From assembly GCF_015169395.1 (NCBI RefSeq), contig NZ_CP063458.1:186001-250000 (forward strand): a DNA stretch of 64,000 bases, read 5' to 3'. Position numbers and translations under genes: made by a program. Shown in pieces: positions 48,386-59,569 of this stretch (the stretch's first letter is position 1; each line of letters begins with the position of its first letter). The stretch comes from Humisphaera borealis. GTDB lineage: Bacteria > Planctomycetota > Phycisphaerae > Tepidisphaerales > Tepidisphaeraceae. The notes beneath the pieces are model-generated. The model worked only from the letters and a program-made list of their open reading frames with translations, did no database searches and was not told the origin of the DNA.

Positions 48386-49396
48386 ATGGCTAAGCACACC
48401 ATCGTTTTGATTCCCGGCGACGGCATCGGTCCTGAAGTCACATTCGCGGCGAAGCGCGTCCTTGAGGCCGCCGGTCTGTCGGCGGATTGGGTCGAACTGC
48501 CCGCCGGCGCATCAGCCCTGGAACAGGGCTTCGAGAATGTTCTCCCCGAACGCACACTCGCTGCGATTCGCGCACACAAGATCGCGCTGAAGGGGCCGGT
48601 CACCACGCCCGTCGGCAAAGGCTTTCAGTCGGTGAACGTGCAGTTGCGCAAGAAGCTCAACCTGTACGCCGCCGTCCGGCCGGTGCAGAACATGCCGGGC
48701 ATCAAGACGCGGTTCGAAAACGTTGACATCGTCGTCGTCCGCGAGAACACCGAAGGCCTCTACAGCGGCATCGAGAACGAGATCATCCCCGGCGTCGTCA
48801 CGTCGCTGAAGGTGGCGACGGAAGTCGCCTGCACGCGAATCGCCCGCTACGCGTTCGAATACGCCGTCCGACGCAACCGCAAGAAAGTCACGGTGTTCCA
48901 CAAGGCGAACATCATGAAGCTCACCGACGGCATGTTCATCAAGGCCTCGCGAAAGGTCGCCGAGGAAGAGTTCCCGCAGATCGGCTACGACGAGGTCATC
49001 ATCGACGCCGGCTGCATGAAGCTTGTGCAGGACCCCAGCAAGTTCGACATCCTGCTGATGGAGAACCTCTACGGCGACCTCATGAGCGACCTGTGCGCCG
49101 GTCTGGTCGGCGGGCTCGGTGTCGTCCCCGGCAGCAACATCGGCGAAGACACCGCGGTCTTCGAAGCCGTCCACGGTTCCGCCCCCGACATCGCCGGCAA
49201 AGGCGTCGCCAATCCGCTCGCGGTCATCATGTCGGGCGTCATGATGCTGCGGCACATGGGCGAAATGGCAACCGCCGACAAGGTACGAACGGCGTACCGA
49301 GAAGTACTCGCCGAAGGCACCACCCTGACGCGCGACCTCGGCGGAACGGCCGGAACCGATCAGTTCGCCGACGCGATCATCAAGAAGCTGGGATAG
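48386..49396 (+). CDS. Isocitrate dehydrogenase, NAD-type isocitrate/isopropylmalate family
   Basis: 336 residues. Oxidative decarboxylation of isocitrate in the TCA cycle is the best call: LIPGDGIGPEVTFAAKRVLE, LKGPVTTPVGKGFQSVNVQLRK (Ser in the substrate loop), VVRENTEGLYSGIENEI, ENLYGDLMSDLCAGLVGGLG, and HGSAPDIAGKGVANPLAVI. The substrate loop and the ENTEGLYSG motif favour the isocitrate over the isopropylmalate branch. It converges on the aconitase gene, the preceding enzyme of the cycle, which supports this. Confidence 0.9.
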   Translation: MAKHTIVLIPGDGIGPEVTFAAKRVLEAAGLSADWVELPAGASALEQGFENVLPERTLAAIRAHKIALKGPVTTPVGKGFQSVNVQLRKKLNLYAAVRPVQNMPGIKTRFENVDIVVVRENTEGLYSGIENEIIPGVVTSLKVATEVACTRIARYAFEYAVRRNRKKVTVFHKANIMKLTDGMFIKASRKVAEEEFPQIGYDEVIIDAGCMKLVQDPSKFDILLMENLYGDLMSDLCAGLVGGLGVVPGSNIGEDTAVFEAVHGSAPDIAGKGVANPLAVIMSGVMMLRHMGEMATADKVRTAYREVLAEGTTLTRDLGGTAGTDQFADAIIKKLG

Positions 49397-49403
49397 CTTC
49401 AGC

Positions 49404-49472
49404 ACGCTCCGCTGCGCGTCGTGACTAACCCGATCTTCGATCGTTGGTTAGCCGCGACGCGCAGCGGAGCGT
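49404..49472. terminator. Bidirectional hairpin between convergent isocitrate dehydrogenase and aconitase genes
   Basis: ACGCTCCGCTGCGCGTCG (49404-49421) pairs perfectly with CGACGCGCAGCGGAGCGT (49455-49472), and the inner TAACC/GGTTA extend the stem. Both genes end against it, so it probably stops transcription from both sides. No long U run is present. Confidence 0.75.
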
Positions 49473-49495
49473 AATCGCTCTTCTTCCCCACCCGC

Positions 49496-52153
<2,658 letters not shown>

Positions 52154-52255
52154 AGTTTTCGTAGGGTTGGCAGGGCGTTAAAGCGAAAGGCCGATCCTAT
52201 GCGCGGCGGGCGGGTTTACAAGAGTAACCCGGCCAACGAGATGCTCTGATCGGCT

Positions 52256-52460
52256 TTGCCGAACGAACCCAGGAACGCCAAACGAACCCAAAACGTCGAA
52301 CGAACCCGAGGCGGTTTGGTGCCCGGTGCCACGGGTCGGCCCGCAGACCCGTGCGCAAAGGGCGACCGACAGCACGGGTCTCTGGAGTACCGGGGACGCC
52401 GTGGCACCGGGACGCTCACCCGCATGCGCTCGTTTCGCCGAACGAACCCGAGAACGACTT
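52256..52460. repeat. GAACGAACCC block, copy 1
   Basis: Starts and ends with GCCGAACGAACCC and contains GGTGCCACGGGTC and, 70 bases later, GACGCCGTGGCACCG, an inverted pair. The same order of elements occurs in copy 2. Confidence 0.85.
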
Positions 52461-52784
52461 GCGAATATGCCGTAATCCATAGACCCCGACAGGGGTCAAC
52501 GACGCTTGCCACAGGTGGAGCGATGGCGGCGGAGCCGACATCGCGCAACCCGTGGATCACGGTCCCAACTAACCACCTGCCCCGGCGGGGTAGAGGAACC
52601 GTCCGTTGGCGGAAAGTCTTCGGGCGTTTGACCGCTCCTCCGCCCCTGCCGGGGCGGGGGACGGGATGTCCGTCACCACGGGTTCCGCGGCGTCGGCTTC
52701 GCCGTTGCCGCTCCACCCGAGGCTAGCGGCGTCGGCCCCGCCGGGGCCGGAGGCAAACCCGCGACTGAATGGTCATCTCGCCTC

Positions 52785-52998
52785 CGCCGAACGAACCCAA
52801 CACGGCTCCGCCGAACGAACCCGGGAACTTCCGGTGCCACGGGTCGGTGGTACACCGCAGACCGGTGCGCAAAGGGCGGCCGACGCACGGGTCTCCGGAG
52901 TACCGGCGACGCCGTGGCACCAGGTCGCTCAACCACTTGCGCTCGTTTCGCCGAACGAACCCGATAACGCCGAACGAACCCGACGCGATCCGCCGAAC
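52785..52998. repeat. GAACGAACCC block, copy 2
   Basis: Same element order as copy 1 (GCCGAACGAACCC, GGTGCCACGGGTC, GTGCGCAAAGGGCG, GACGCCGTGGCACC, GCGCTCGTTTCGCCGAACG). It has three extra GAACGAACCC words at its right end. Confidence 0.85.
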
Positions 52999-53620
52999 GA
53001 ACCCGAGAACAGCCGTCCAAACCCGGGGCGTCGCGGGAACGTAATTCCCGCGGCTCGCTTACCCATCGGCGGACCCATCAACCGCAACACCTCCGTCCTT
53101 CAATGGCGGTCGTCCAAAACCAAACCCTCGGCGCGACCGTAAGCGGTCGCCCGAGACGTCGTGCTCCGCGGAGTACACGCCGGTCCAACAGACCACACCC
53201 GTCGGGCGGCGCGCGAAGCGAGATTGCCGCCGGTCTTCAACGAAGACATCCGCAGGCGGGCAAGTCAGATTTTGTACGGTATATGTTAAGTCGCGGGCGA
53301 AAAAATGCAACCCAAAACAGCGAGAGGTTTGCCGCGCGAGCAGGGGGGTTGCATCCGCATTCCACGGGCCGACGTCGCTCTGTGCGGCTTTACCCGGCCT
53401 GATCGCTGACATGCAGGTTTCAGAGCAGCCTGCAATCTGAACCGGTAGTTGTCTGACACTGGCACGGCGACAGTTATCGGACCGGACGAGGCGGCCTTAC
53501 CGGGCGTTCACATACAGCTTAAAACCCCTCAAGCAGGGCCGAAACAAGGGCCGATGAGCCTCCTTGTCCCGGTCGCAGACTGCTGCATGTCCGGGCGAGG
53601 TCCTGAGAACGGGCGTGCCT

Positions 53621-54292
53621 ATGTCATGCTGGGTTGTACCAACGTTGGCGGCAGAGCTGTGGGGTGTGCCGCTGGAACAGGTGATGGGCGAGATCCGCGC
53701 CGGCGCGGTGGTCTCCAAGCTGGACTACGGGTTCATGCTGGTGGATGTCGCTCCCGACAGCTGCGAACTCGCGCCGCCGCCGATCCGCAAGCCGGTCCCG
53801 GCCCCGATGACCTTCGTCCCCGCCGGCGCGATCGAAGAAGCCGAGGCAGTCGCTGCGGAGCTGGTTTCTGATCTGGTCGCGGCCCCGGCCGCCGCCAGCG
53901 ACAGCGTTGACGCCGTTCCGCAATCGACGGCCGATCTCGTCGCATCAGTGGATGTCGTCCCGCCTGTTGATGTCGTCTCGCCCGTTGAGTTTGTCGCACC
54001 AGCAGAGGGTGCGGTACCAGTAGAGGGTGTCGTACCGCTCGATTACGCCGTCCCGGTCGAGTGCGTCATTCCGGTCGAACGCGTGATGGCGATGGGGTCG
54101 GCAAAGCCCAAGGGCCGAGCGCGGTTCACGCCATCGCTTCCTCCTCCGGAGTCATCGCACGCCGATGACGAATCCGAAGACGGCCCGGACCCCAATTTCG
54201 GCGAGCCCGACGACGGCAAGCCGCTCGACTGGCGCGCCGCCCGCGCCCGCGCCGCCACCCAGCGCCGTCGCCCGCCGACTCGCTTTAACTAG
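53621..54292 (+). CDS. Excisionase-like HTH protein with Val/Pro repeats
   Basis: 223 residues from the ATG at 53621; an earlier start at 53564 is possible. The first ~45 residues resemble a MerR/excisionase helix-turn-helix (VPTLAAELWGVPLEQVMGEI then RAGAVVSKLDYGFMLVDVAP). A Val/Pro/Ala/Asp-rich stretch follows, made of degenerate eight-residue units such as PVDVVSPV, PVEGVVPL, PVECVIPV. The C-terminus is acidic then basic (DWRAARARAATQRRRPPTRF). No integrase or phage gene is adjacent. Could bind DNA; not further recognised. Confidence 0.6.
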   Translation: MSCWVVPTLAAELWGVPLEQVMGEIRAGAVVSKLDYGFMLVDVAPDSCELAPPPIRKPVPAPMTFVPAGAIEEAEAVAAELVSDLVAAPAAASDSVDAVPQSTADLVASVDVVPPVDVVSPVEFVAPAEGAVPVEGVVPLDYAVPVECVIPVERVMAMGSAKPKGRARFTPSLPPPESSHADDESEDGPDPNFGEPDDGKPLDWRAARARAATQRRRPPTRFN

Positions 54293-54295
54293 GAT

Positions 54296-54351
54296 TTGTG
54301 GTGCGGGCTTCAGCCTGCACATTCGGGTGCAGGCTAAAGCCCGCACCACAA
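54296..54351. repeat. TTGTGGTGC palindrome
   Basis: TTGTGGTGCGGGCTTCAGCC and its complement GGCTAAAGCCCGCACCACAA with one mismatch around a short loop. The outer words (TTGTGGTGC/GCACCACAA) match the inner palindrome at 22348-22401, so it is a second family member. It starts four bases after the stop of the HTH gene. Confidence 0.93.
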
Positions 54352-54606
54352 TAATGCTGTCCAAGCGATCCGCTTGCCCGATCTTGCGTTGCCTGCCGGC
54401 AACACGCTCGAACGCTCGTCACCCTCCGACAGGCCTGTTTGATGCTTTAACGCATCATCCGTCATAAACGGAACGGCTGACATCGATCGCCCTTCTGGCG
54501 ATCGATTCCTTCAAATTCCCTGAATTCCCCCTCAAGTTCGCGGCTTCTCGTCGCCCGTTTGTGCTCGGCCGCCGGCGGCATACGCCCGGTTTGCTCTGGC
54601 ATTGCC

Positions 54607-55071
54607 GTGAGTCCTGCGGACACGGCCAGCCTGATCATCGCGACCTTCGACTTGGGCGTGGTCCGCTCGATTCGCGGCGCGATGCTGGCCGCGGATATCG
54701 CCTCGGGCAGGGGTCAACCGGCCTCGGGACTCGGCCCGGCCCCGAACCCGCGCTTCGAAGACCGCCGGCACTTCCACCCCGGGCCGCGGTATGAACCCCG
54801 GCCGCACATCCACCCGACGCCGAAGTACGAGCCTCGGACGATCCACTACACCGTCCGGTACGAAGTCGGCCTGGAGCAGCAGCACAATGCGTGCACTGCG
54901 GTCGTGCCGTCGGTCGAAGTCGATAGCGTCGCGAAGGTCGCCGGCGTGCCGGCGGTCTGGAAATCACTGCCGCCGGTCGAACACGACGAGCCAATTCGAA
55001 GGCCGATCAAGGTGATCCGTCATCATCCCGATATTCGTCACAGAGGGATCGTGATCGACGTGCACGCCTGA
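54607..55071 (+). CDS. Small uncharacterised protein with His/Pro-rich repeats
   Basis: 154 residues if started at the GTG at 54607; a GTG at 54559 gives 170. An Ala-rich helix (ADTASLIIATFDLGVVRSIR) is followed by a His/Pro/Arg/Tyr-rich segment with repeated xPxPRYEPRP/HPTPKYEPR units, then an alpha/beta C-terminus. The histidine-rich repeats could bind metal. Not recognised. The strand is the same as the HTH gene upstream and the small gene downstream. Confidence 0.45.
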   Translation: MSPADTASLIIATFDLGVVRSIRGAMLAADIASGRGQPASGLGPAPNPRFEDRRHFHPGPRYEPRPHIHPTPKYEPRTIHYTVRYEVGLEQQHNACTAVVPSVEVDSVAKVAGVPAVWKSLPPVEHDEPIRRPIKVIRHHPDIRHRGIVIDVHA

Positions 55072-55186
55072 TCGGATTCCTCCCGGTTGCCCAACGCGAG
55101 GCGGAAAGTCGTGTCTATTAAAACAGGCGCGGGCGAAGAAAGCCCGGGCCGACACGCCTCAGGCGAGAGTCCTGTCGGGAGAGTCC

Positions 55187-55429
55187 ATGTTGCACGCCCA
55201 GCAAGTCGAAGAGTTGCTCTGCCTGGTGGCCCGGATGGATCGCCAGACGATCGCCCGGCGGTTGTCTGATGTCCGCGCCACGTTCCCCATCGACTTCACG
55301 CCTCAGTTCATCGAAACCACCGAGTTGGACCGCCTGCGCCACATCTTCCTGGCGCTCTGCCTTCAGACCCACCACATTCCCGAGTGCGACGAAGACGAGA
55401 TCGATGTCGTCATGGAACATGTGGCGTGA
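55187..55429 (+). CDS. Small helical uncharacterised protein
   Basis: 80 residues with a good ribosome site (GGGAGAG, six bases before the ATG). Leu-rich helices (LHAQQVEELLCLVARM, LDRLRHIFLALCLQ) and an acidic end (CDEDEIDVVMEHVA). Not recognised. It is the last of three small rightward genes. Confidence 0.6.
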   Translation: MLHAQQVEELLCLVARMDRQTIARRLSDVRATFPIDFTPQFIETTELDRLRHIFLALCLQTHHIPECDEDEIDVVMEHVA

Positions 55430-55512
55430 GATGGCAGGATGGAGGATGGAAGATCGAGGGTGGCGGCGTTGGGGATGCCTTGTGCTCTGTCACACCTTGA
55501 TTTTGATTTAGA

Positions 55513-55621
55513 CTCTGTCTGAAAACTCGATTCGTGTGCCATGCCCACGCGGGACGATTCAGAAGGTCCAATGCCTCAGCCCGGCGTGGGCATGGCACAC
55601 AACTGGGGTTATCAGACAGAG
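55513..55621. repeat. CTCTGTCTGA palindrome enclosing a perfect 17 bp palindrome
   Basis: Outer arms CTCTGTCTGA (55513-55522) and TCAGACAGAG (55612-55621). Inner arms GTGTGCCATGCCCACGC (55534-55550) and GCGTGGGCATGGCACAC (55584-55600) are exact complements. Confidence 0.93.
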
Positions 55622-55631
55622 CCTGGATTGG

Positions 55632-55718
55632 GTGCCATGGGCTGCGGTACTCCGCTGCCCGTGGTACGACGTTCCTCGCGCGAAACCACGGGCAGGCGAC
55701 TACGCCAGCCCATGGCAC
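55632..55718. repeat. CATGGG palindromic element, copy 2 (inverted arm order)
   Basis: The left arm GTGCCATGGGCTGCGGTACT and following TCCGCTGCCCGTGG is identical to the complement of the right arm of copy 1 at 12389-12478. The right arm here matches the complement of copy 1's left arm with two mismatches. So the whole element is inverted relative to copy 1. Confidence 0.93.
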
Positions 55719-55797
55719 CCACTTTTAATTCTTGGCTTTGACAGAGCGAGGCAATGTCCGCGCCATCCTCCATCCTCAATCTTCAATCCTCTTCCCC

Positions 55798-56811
55798 TCA
55801 CCCCCTCGGATGATACTTCTTGTGAACTGACTTCAGTCGGTCCTGGTCCACGTGCGTGTAGATCTGCGTTGTGGCGATATCGCTGTGGCCCAGTAGCTCC
55901 TGGACGACGCGCAGGTCTGCTCCGCCGCTGATGAGATGGGTCGCGAAGCAGTGCCGCAGGGTATGGGGTGAGATGCGCTTCAGCAGTCCGCTCTTTCGGC
56001 CGTACCGTTCGACGAGCATCCAGAGCGCGATGCGATCCAGTGGCTTACCGGTGCGGCTGAGGAACGCCTCCTCGCGCGGCGACTTCTGCAGCTTCGGGCG
56101 GCATTCCATCAGGTAGCTTGTCAGCGCGTCGTGGGCGGCTTTGCCCAGCGGGACGATCCGCTCCTTGTTCCCCTTGCCGATGACCCTCACGCAGTTCACC
56201 TGAAGGTTCAGGTCGCGCAGCTTCAGCTCGCACAGTTCCGTCGCCCGCAGGCCGCTCGCGTACAGAAGTTCGAGGATCGCGACGTCGCGCCAGAATAGCG
56301 TGGACTTCGGATCAGGCGACGCGATGAGCTGATTCACCATCGCCCGGCTCAGCACCTTGGGGAGCGAGCTTTCGGGCTTGGGCCGTTCCAGTTGTTGCAG
56401 GATGCCGTCGCGGTCGTGCCCCTCTGCGATCAGGAACCGCAGGAAGACGCGCAGCGCCGCCAACCGCCGGGCGACGGTGCGGGTGGACTGGCCGTGCCGG
56501 CTCTGGTCCTGCAAATAGGCGCGGTAGTCGTCGGCCGATGCTGAGAGAAAGTTCAGGCCGCGGGCGGTGAGAAAGTCGTCGGTGTCTTCCAGGTCGCGGC
56601 GATAGGCATGGAGCGTGTTCTCCGCTAGGCCGCGCTCAGCGGCCAGGTGCATAAGGAAGAGCCGCAGGGTGGGCTGCGTGCTCCGCGTGGTGGTGACCGG
56701 CTGTTTCGGCTTCTTACGCGTGGTGCGGGGCGGCGCTTCGCCGGACCAGGTCGGAGGCGGCTCGTCCGGCGAGCGTGAGGGGGACGATCGTGACGTCTGG
56801 GGTTTTGCCAT
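55798..56811 (-). CDS. xerD: Tyrosine site-specific recombinase
   Basis: 337 residues. Xer-type recombinase that resolves chromosome dimers with its partner at dif. All catalytic residues are visible: Arg in SGLRATELCEL, Lys in GKGNKERIVPLG, His-x-x-Arg in SPHTLRHCFATHL, His in LLGHSDIATT, and Tyr in QIYTHVDQDRL. The N-terminal ~45 residues are a Pro/Ser/Thr-rich extension beyond the usual XerC/D start. XerD rather than XerC is favoured but not certain. Its 5' end overlaps the Cys-rich gene by 98 bp in another frame. Confidence 0.9.
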   Translation of the reverse strand: MAKPQTSRSSPSRSPDEPPPTWSGEAPPRTTRKKPKQPVTTTRSTQPTLRLFLMHLAAERGLAENTLHAYRRDLEDTDDFLTARGLNFLSASADDYRAYLQDQSRHGQSTRTVARRLAALRVFLRFLIAEGHDRDGILQQLERPKPESSLPKVLSRAMVNQLIASPDPKSTLFWRDVAILELLYASGLRATELCELKLRDLNLQVNCVRVIGKGNKERIVPLGKAAHDALTSYLMECRPKLQKSPREEAFLSRTGKPLDRIALWMLVERYGRKSGLLKRISPHTLRHCFATHLISGGADLRVVQELLGHSDIATTQIYTHVDQDRLKSVHKKYHPRG

Positions 56812-57049
56812 CGGACCGGCTCGAACGGTGAACGACTGTTCGTTCGCCCGGTCGCCTTGAGACTTGCGCCATCACCGGTTCCCCGCGCCGCAGGCGGCGT
56901 TCGGCGAGAAGCTCAAGATAGACCGGGCAGTTCTGGTACGCGTCCATGCACTGCTCGAAGGCATCGCTCAGGTGGTCCAGCGAAAAGTGGGACGAACAAC
57001 GAGTGTCGGAGCGGTTGAGAAACGGGCAATGAATGGCGCGGTCCGGCAT
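56714..57049 (-). CDS. Small Cys-rich protein overlapping xerD
   Basis: 111 residues beginning MPDRAIHCPFLNRSDTRCSS. Cysteines at about 8, 18, 34 and 41 (HCPFLNRSDTRCSS, FEQCMDAYQNCPVYLELL) could form a metal site. A good ribosome site, GGAGGG, precedes the ATG. The Cys-rich half lies upstream of xerD, whereas the last ~30 residues overlap the xerD N-terminal extension, so the two genes probably evolved together. I recall similar short Cys-rich proteins in planctomycetes, but have no function for them. Confidence 0.7.
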   Translation of the reverse strand: MPDRAIHCPFLNRSDTRCSSHFSLDHLSDAFEQCMDAYQNCPVYLELLAERRLRRGEPVMAQVSRRPGERTVVHRSSRSDGKTPDVTIVPLTLAGRAASDLVRRSAAPHHA

Positions 57050-57109
57050 CTGGCCCTCCGACGGTTAGTCTTCAGGGCTCTATCGGCCAGCCGGATCGCC
57101 GGCCAATAG

Positions 57110-58159
57110 TTACGGCTTCTCTGGGGTGAAATCGATCTTTTCCACCTTCTTGCCCAGGATGAAGTCAATCGTCCGCTGCCGGATGTTGGGCAGGAAGAAC
57201 ACGGCCCCGTAATGCCCGACGGGGATCGTCAGCATCTGCGGCATGCCAATGGCTTTGCGCAACGCGGCGGTGGTGGCCGGGGGGATCACTTCGTCGCGCA
57301 CCGCGTTGATCATGAGGCAACCGCGGGGGTCGATTCGGCTGGCGAAGGTCAACGGATCGACGGGGCGAAGAATCTCGGCAAGCCGGGCCTGGTCGATCCC
57401 CTTGGCTTCGCACGCCTGGCGGATGCGCCGGGTTTCACGTGCGTCGTGGAAGCAGATCGCCGCGATATCCCCGCCGGCAAGAATCGGCACTACGCGCCAG
57501 AAGGTGCCATCCACACCGGCCGCGAGCGACGTCATGATGCCGCCGAGGCTGACCCCGGTAATGGAGATTCGTCCGGCATCCACCTCGGGAAGCGAAGCCA
57601 GCAGCGCCTTGGCCCGGCGGATGTCCATGACGGTTTGTCGAAGGTTATCGGGCGTCTTCTCGGGGTGCTCGGCGAAGTACTTGAAGTGTGCCCCGTCGGC
57701 GGGCCGCCGAACGCCGTAGCACGCCATGGGAATGTAGATCGCGGCGACGCCTTGCTCGGCCAATCCCCTGGCGATGCCGCGCGGCACCAGCGCCGAGCCG
57801 TCCATGATGTCGAGCACGATCGCACCGGGAACTTTGCCGGTCATGTTCTTGGGCAGGTAAAGCTCGCCGGGAACGGTGTTGTTCTGCGCCCAGGGCGTTT
57901 GGACCGGCGACGCGAACGATGTGCGGAAGAACCGCCAGTGGTCGTCGTCAGCGCCTTGCCGGAGGCTCGCTTCGAAGCGTCGTTCGGCCGGAAGATAGGT
58001 ATTGAGATGTTTGACTTGTTCCGGCGTGGCCCCGGTCAGCACAATCTCCGGCTCGGTGACGACAATCCGCTGCTCGGCCGGCTGAGCCGGCGTATCGGCC
58101 AGGAGCCCGATCGGTGCGATGAGAAGGAACAGGACGATCGATCGAATCATCGCAGACAT
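57110..58159 (-). CDS. Exported alpha/beta hydrolase
   Basis: 349 residues with a signal peptide (MSAMIRSIVLFLLIAPIGLL). The hydrolase fold shows ITGVSLGGIMTSLAAG (Ser nucleophile), MINAVRDEVIPPATTAAL (acid) and VGHYGAVFFLPN (His). Prolyl-oligopeptidase/esterase-like. Substrate unknown. It lies 35 bp after the UvrC-like gene and 60 bp before the Cys-rich gene, all on the same strand, so they may share a transcript. Confidence 0.88.
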   Translation of the reverse strand: MSAMIRSIVLFLLIAPIGLLADTPAQPAEQRIVVTEPEIVLTGATPEQVKHLNTYLPAERRFEASLRQGADDDHWRFFRTSFASPVQTPWAQNNTVPGELYLPKNMTGKVPGAIVLDIMDGSALVPRGIARGLAEQGVAAIYIPMACYGVRRPADGAHFKYFAEHPEKTPDNLRQTVMDIRRAKALLASLPEVDAGRISITGVSLGGIMTSLAAGVDGTFWRVVPILAGGDIAAICFHDARETRRIRQACEAKGIDQARLAEILRPVDPLTFASRIDPRGCLMINAVRDEVIPPATTAALRKAIGMPQMLTIPVGHYGAVFFLPNIRQRTIDFILGKKVEKIDFTPEKP

Positions 58160-58194
58160 GGTCAGTCATTGTAGCAACGGCAGACGACGGGACG

Positions 58195-59367
58195 TCACTC
58201 GATTCCCTGCAATTCCTTGACGATCCCTTCCCCGTCGAACTCCTCCGGCCGCTTCTGCTTCATCAGGTCGCGGTATGCCCGGGCCAGTGTCTTGTCCTCG
58301 ACATCGGCCAGGGGCAGGAAGACGCCGTGGTGTGATTTGGCAGTGAACAGATGATGGCTCACGACGCCGATGCGCTCGGTGTCTTCCAGGGAAGGCGGCG
58401 ACGGGGTGGGGCGTTCGGCCTGCTCGAAGACGAGTCGCAGAAGGCTCGGCGCCGTCACCGGCGCGTCGATCAGGCTGGCGATATGATCGATCGAACCGGG
58501 TGTCACTACGAAGACCTTCGCCGAGCCGGTTTTGGGGCCGTGCTGCAGGCAGAGGTACCGAAAATCAGGCAGTGGGCGCAGGTGTCGGAACGGCCCTTTG
58601 CCGAGCTGCGATAACTGCTCGATGTGCTGCTTGATCTTCGCCGCGGACTCGAACCGAAGTTCCGCCGCGGCGGCTTTCATGCGCGATTCCTGGTCGCGGA
58701 TCAGCGGCCGCGGGTCGATCAGCGTCCGCAGGCTCCAGTCGACCACCTTCCGGTAGGACTCCATGCTGACACTGCCGTCGCACGGCGCGGGACACTTGCC
58801 CATCTCCTTGTAAGCGCACGCCTTGCCGTGCGGGGCTTCGACCAGGATGTGGTAGTAGCGGCACAGGTCGAACGCGTCTTCGACCAGTTCCATCAGCCGG
58901 GCGGCGGCGTGTTTGTCTTCGAGCGGGCCGAGGTGGACGCCCGTCCTTCCGCTGATGTCGACGGTCTTGGTGTAGCGCGGAAAGGTCGCCGCCGGGTCGA
59001 TATGAACGAACCACGCCGGGCGGAAGCCGACCATGCCCTGATAGGTTTTGGGAAAGAGCCGCCGGGCGGCTTCGTAATAGGTCCAGTCGGCTTCGAAGTC
59101 GCTGTCGATCCTGCGAAAGTGAATCCGCCGCACCAGGTCGCGGTAGTCGATGCGCTTGCTGGGCAGTGCGCCGGGCTCGGGCGGGCCGAGCCGGCGCTTG
59201 AGGCTGACGCGCAGATTCTTCACGCACAGAAGCTGGACCGGCAGGTCGGCTTCGTCGGCCAGGAGGTAGACCGCACCCTTTGCCGGCACCTGCTTCAGGA
59301 ATGCGTCGAAATCGACCGTCGGGTCGAACGACACAACCTGCTCGAAAATGCCGGCGGCTTCGGTCAT
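58195..59367 (-). CDS. UvrC N-terminal-half homologue
   Basis: 390 residues from the ATG at 59365-59367; 59430 is an alternative start. It has the UvrC order of parts: a degenerate GIY-YIG domain ([20 protein letters not shown] then [12 protein letters not shown]), the Cys-rich zinc-like motif ([20 protein letters not shown]), a UVR domain ([20 protein letters not shown]), then a shorter C-terminal part. The RNase H-like and helix-hairpin-helix half of real UvrC is missing. The tyrosines and glycines of GIY-YIG are only partly kept (AVYLL; the second YIG is lost), so 3' incision may be lost. Could be a Cho-like or regulatory paralogue. Confidence 0.8.
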   Translation of the reverse strand: MTEAAGIFEQVVSFDPTVDFDAFLKQVPAKGAVYLLADEADLPVQLLCVKNLRVSLKRRLGPPEPGALPSKRIDYRDLVRRIHFRRIDSDFEADWTYYEAARRLFPKTYQGMVGFRPAWFVHIDPAATFPRYTKTVDISGRTGVHLGPLEDKHAAARLMELVEDAFDLCRYYHILVEAPHGKACAYKEMGKCPAPCDGSVSMESYRKVVDWSLRTLIDPRPLIRDQESRMKAAAAELRFESAAKIKQHIEQLSQLGKGPFRHLRPLPDFRYLCLQHGPKTGSAKVFVVTPGSIDHIASLIDAPVTAPSLLRLVFEQAERPTPSPPSLEDTERIGVVSHHLFTAKSHHGVFLPLADVEDKTLARAYRDLMKQKRPEEFDGEGIVKELQGIE

Positions 59368-59569
59368 GGGGCGACAGATGGTAGGATCGTTTGCCGTAAA
59401 CGAAAGTGCTGCAACGGTTGTGTCTGACAAAAAGACTTCCGGTCGCCGGCTGCCCGGGCCTGCGGCGCGCGGTTTCCGTCATACGCCCCGTCATACGCCC
59501 TTGGTTCGTTGGTCTGGATTGATATCGAATACCCGGTGCCCTGCGTCCACCTCGCGGCCCCTACAACCG

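Larger units (their letters stand above)
52154..53620. other. 1.5 kb non-coding zone with dispersed GAACGAACCC repeats
   Basis: No convincing gene: open frames here run through repeats. The word CGAACGAACCC or close variants occurs nine times between 52258 and 53002. Two longer copies of the same block (52256-52460 and 52785-52998) are present. Around 53310-53355 a hairpin-like TGCAACCC..GGGTTGCA occurs. The zone also contains an imperfect palindrome built on GGTGCCACGG/CCGTGGCACC. Confidence 0.75.
55430..55797. other. 368 bp gap filled by two palindromes before xerD
   Basis: Contains the CTCTGTCTGA/GTGTGCCATGCCC palindrome (55513-55621) and the second CATGGG element (55632-55718). No gene is seen; open frames are repeat readings. 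Confidence 0.8.

Noticed and set aside
48386-49396. Isocitrate dehydrogenase gene as leuB (isopropylmalate dehydrogenase)
   Set aside because: The loop VTTPVGKGFQSVNVQLRK and the ENTEGLYSG motif fit the isocitrate/homoisocitrate branch, no leu genes are adjacent, and aconitase faces it.
52256-52998. GAACGAACCC repeats as a CRISPR or integron
   Set aside because: Words are only 11-13 bases with irregular spacing, and there are no cas genes or integrase. The nearby XerD is a chromosomal type.
52606-53142. A 178-codon open frame in the repeat zone
   Set aside because: It runs through GAACGAACCC repeats in several frames, lacks a ribosome site, and has Arg/Pro/Ala-rich text without structure.
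53449-53871. A 140-codon frame overlapping the HTH gene
   Set aside because: It is out of frame with the excisionase-like domain and turns into Arg/Gly-rich nonsense. The frame starting at 53621 has the better structure.
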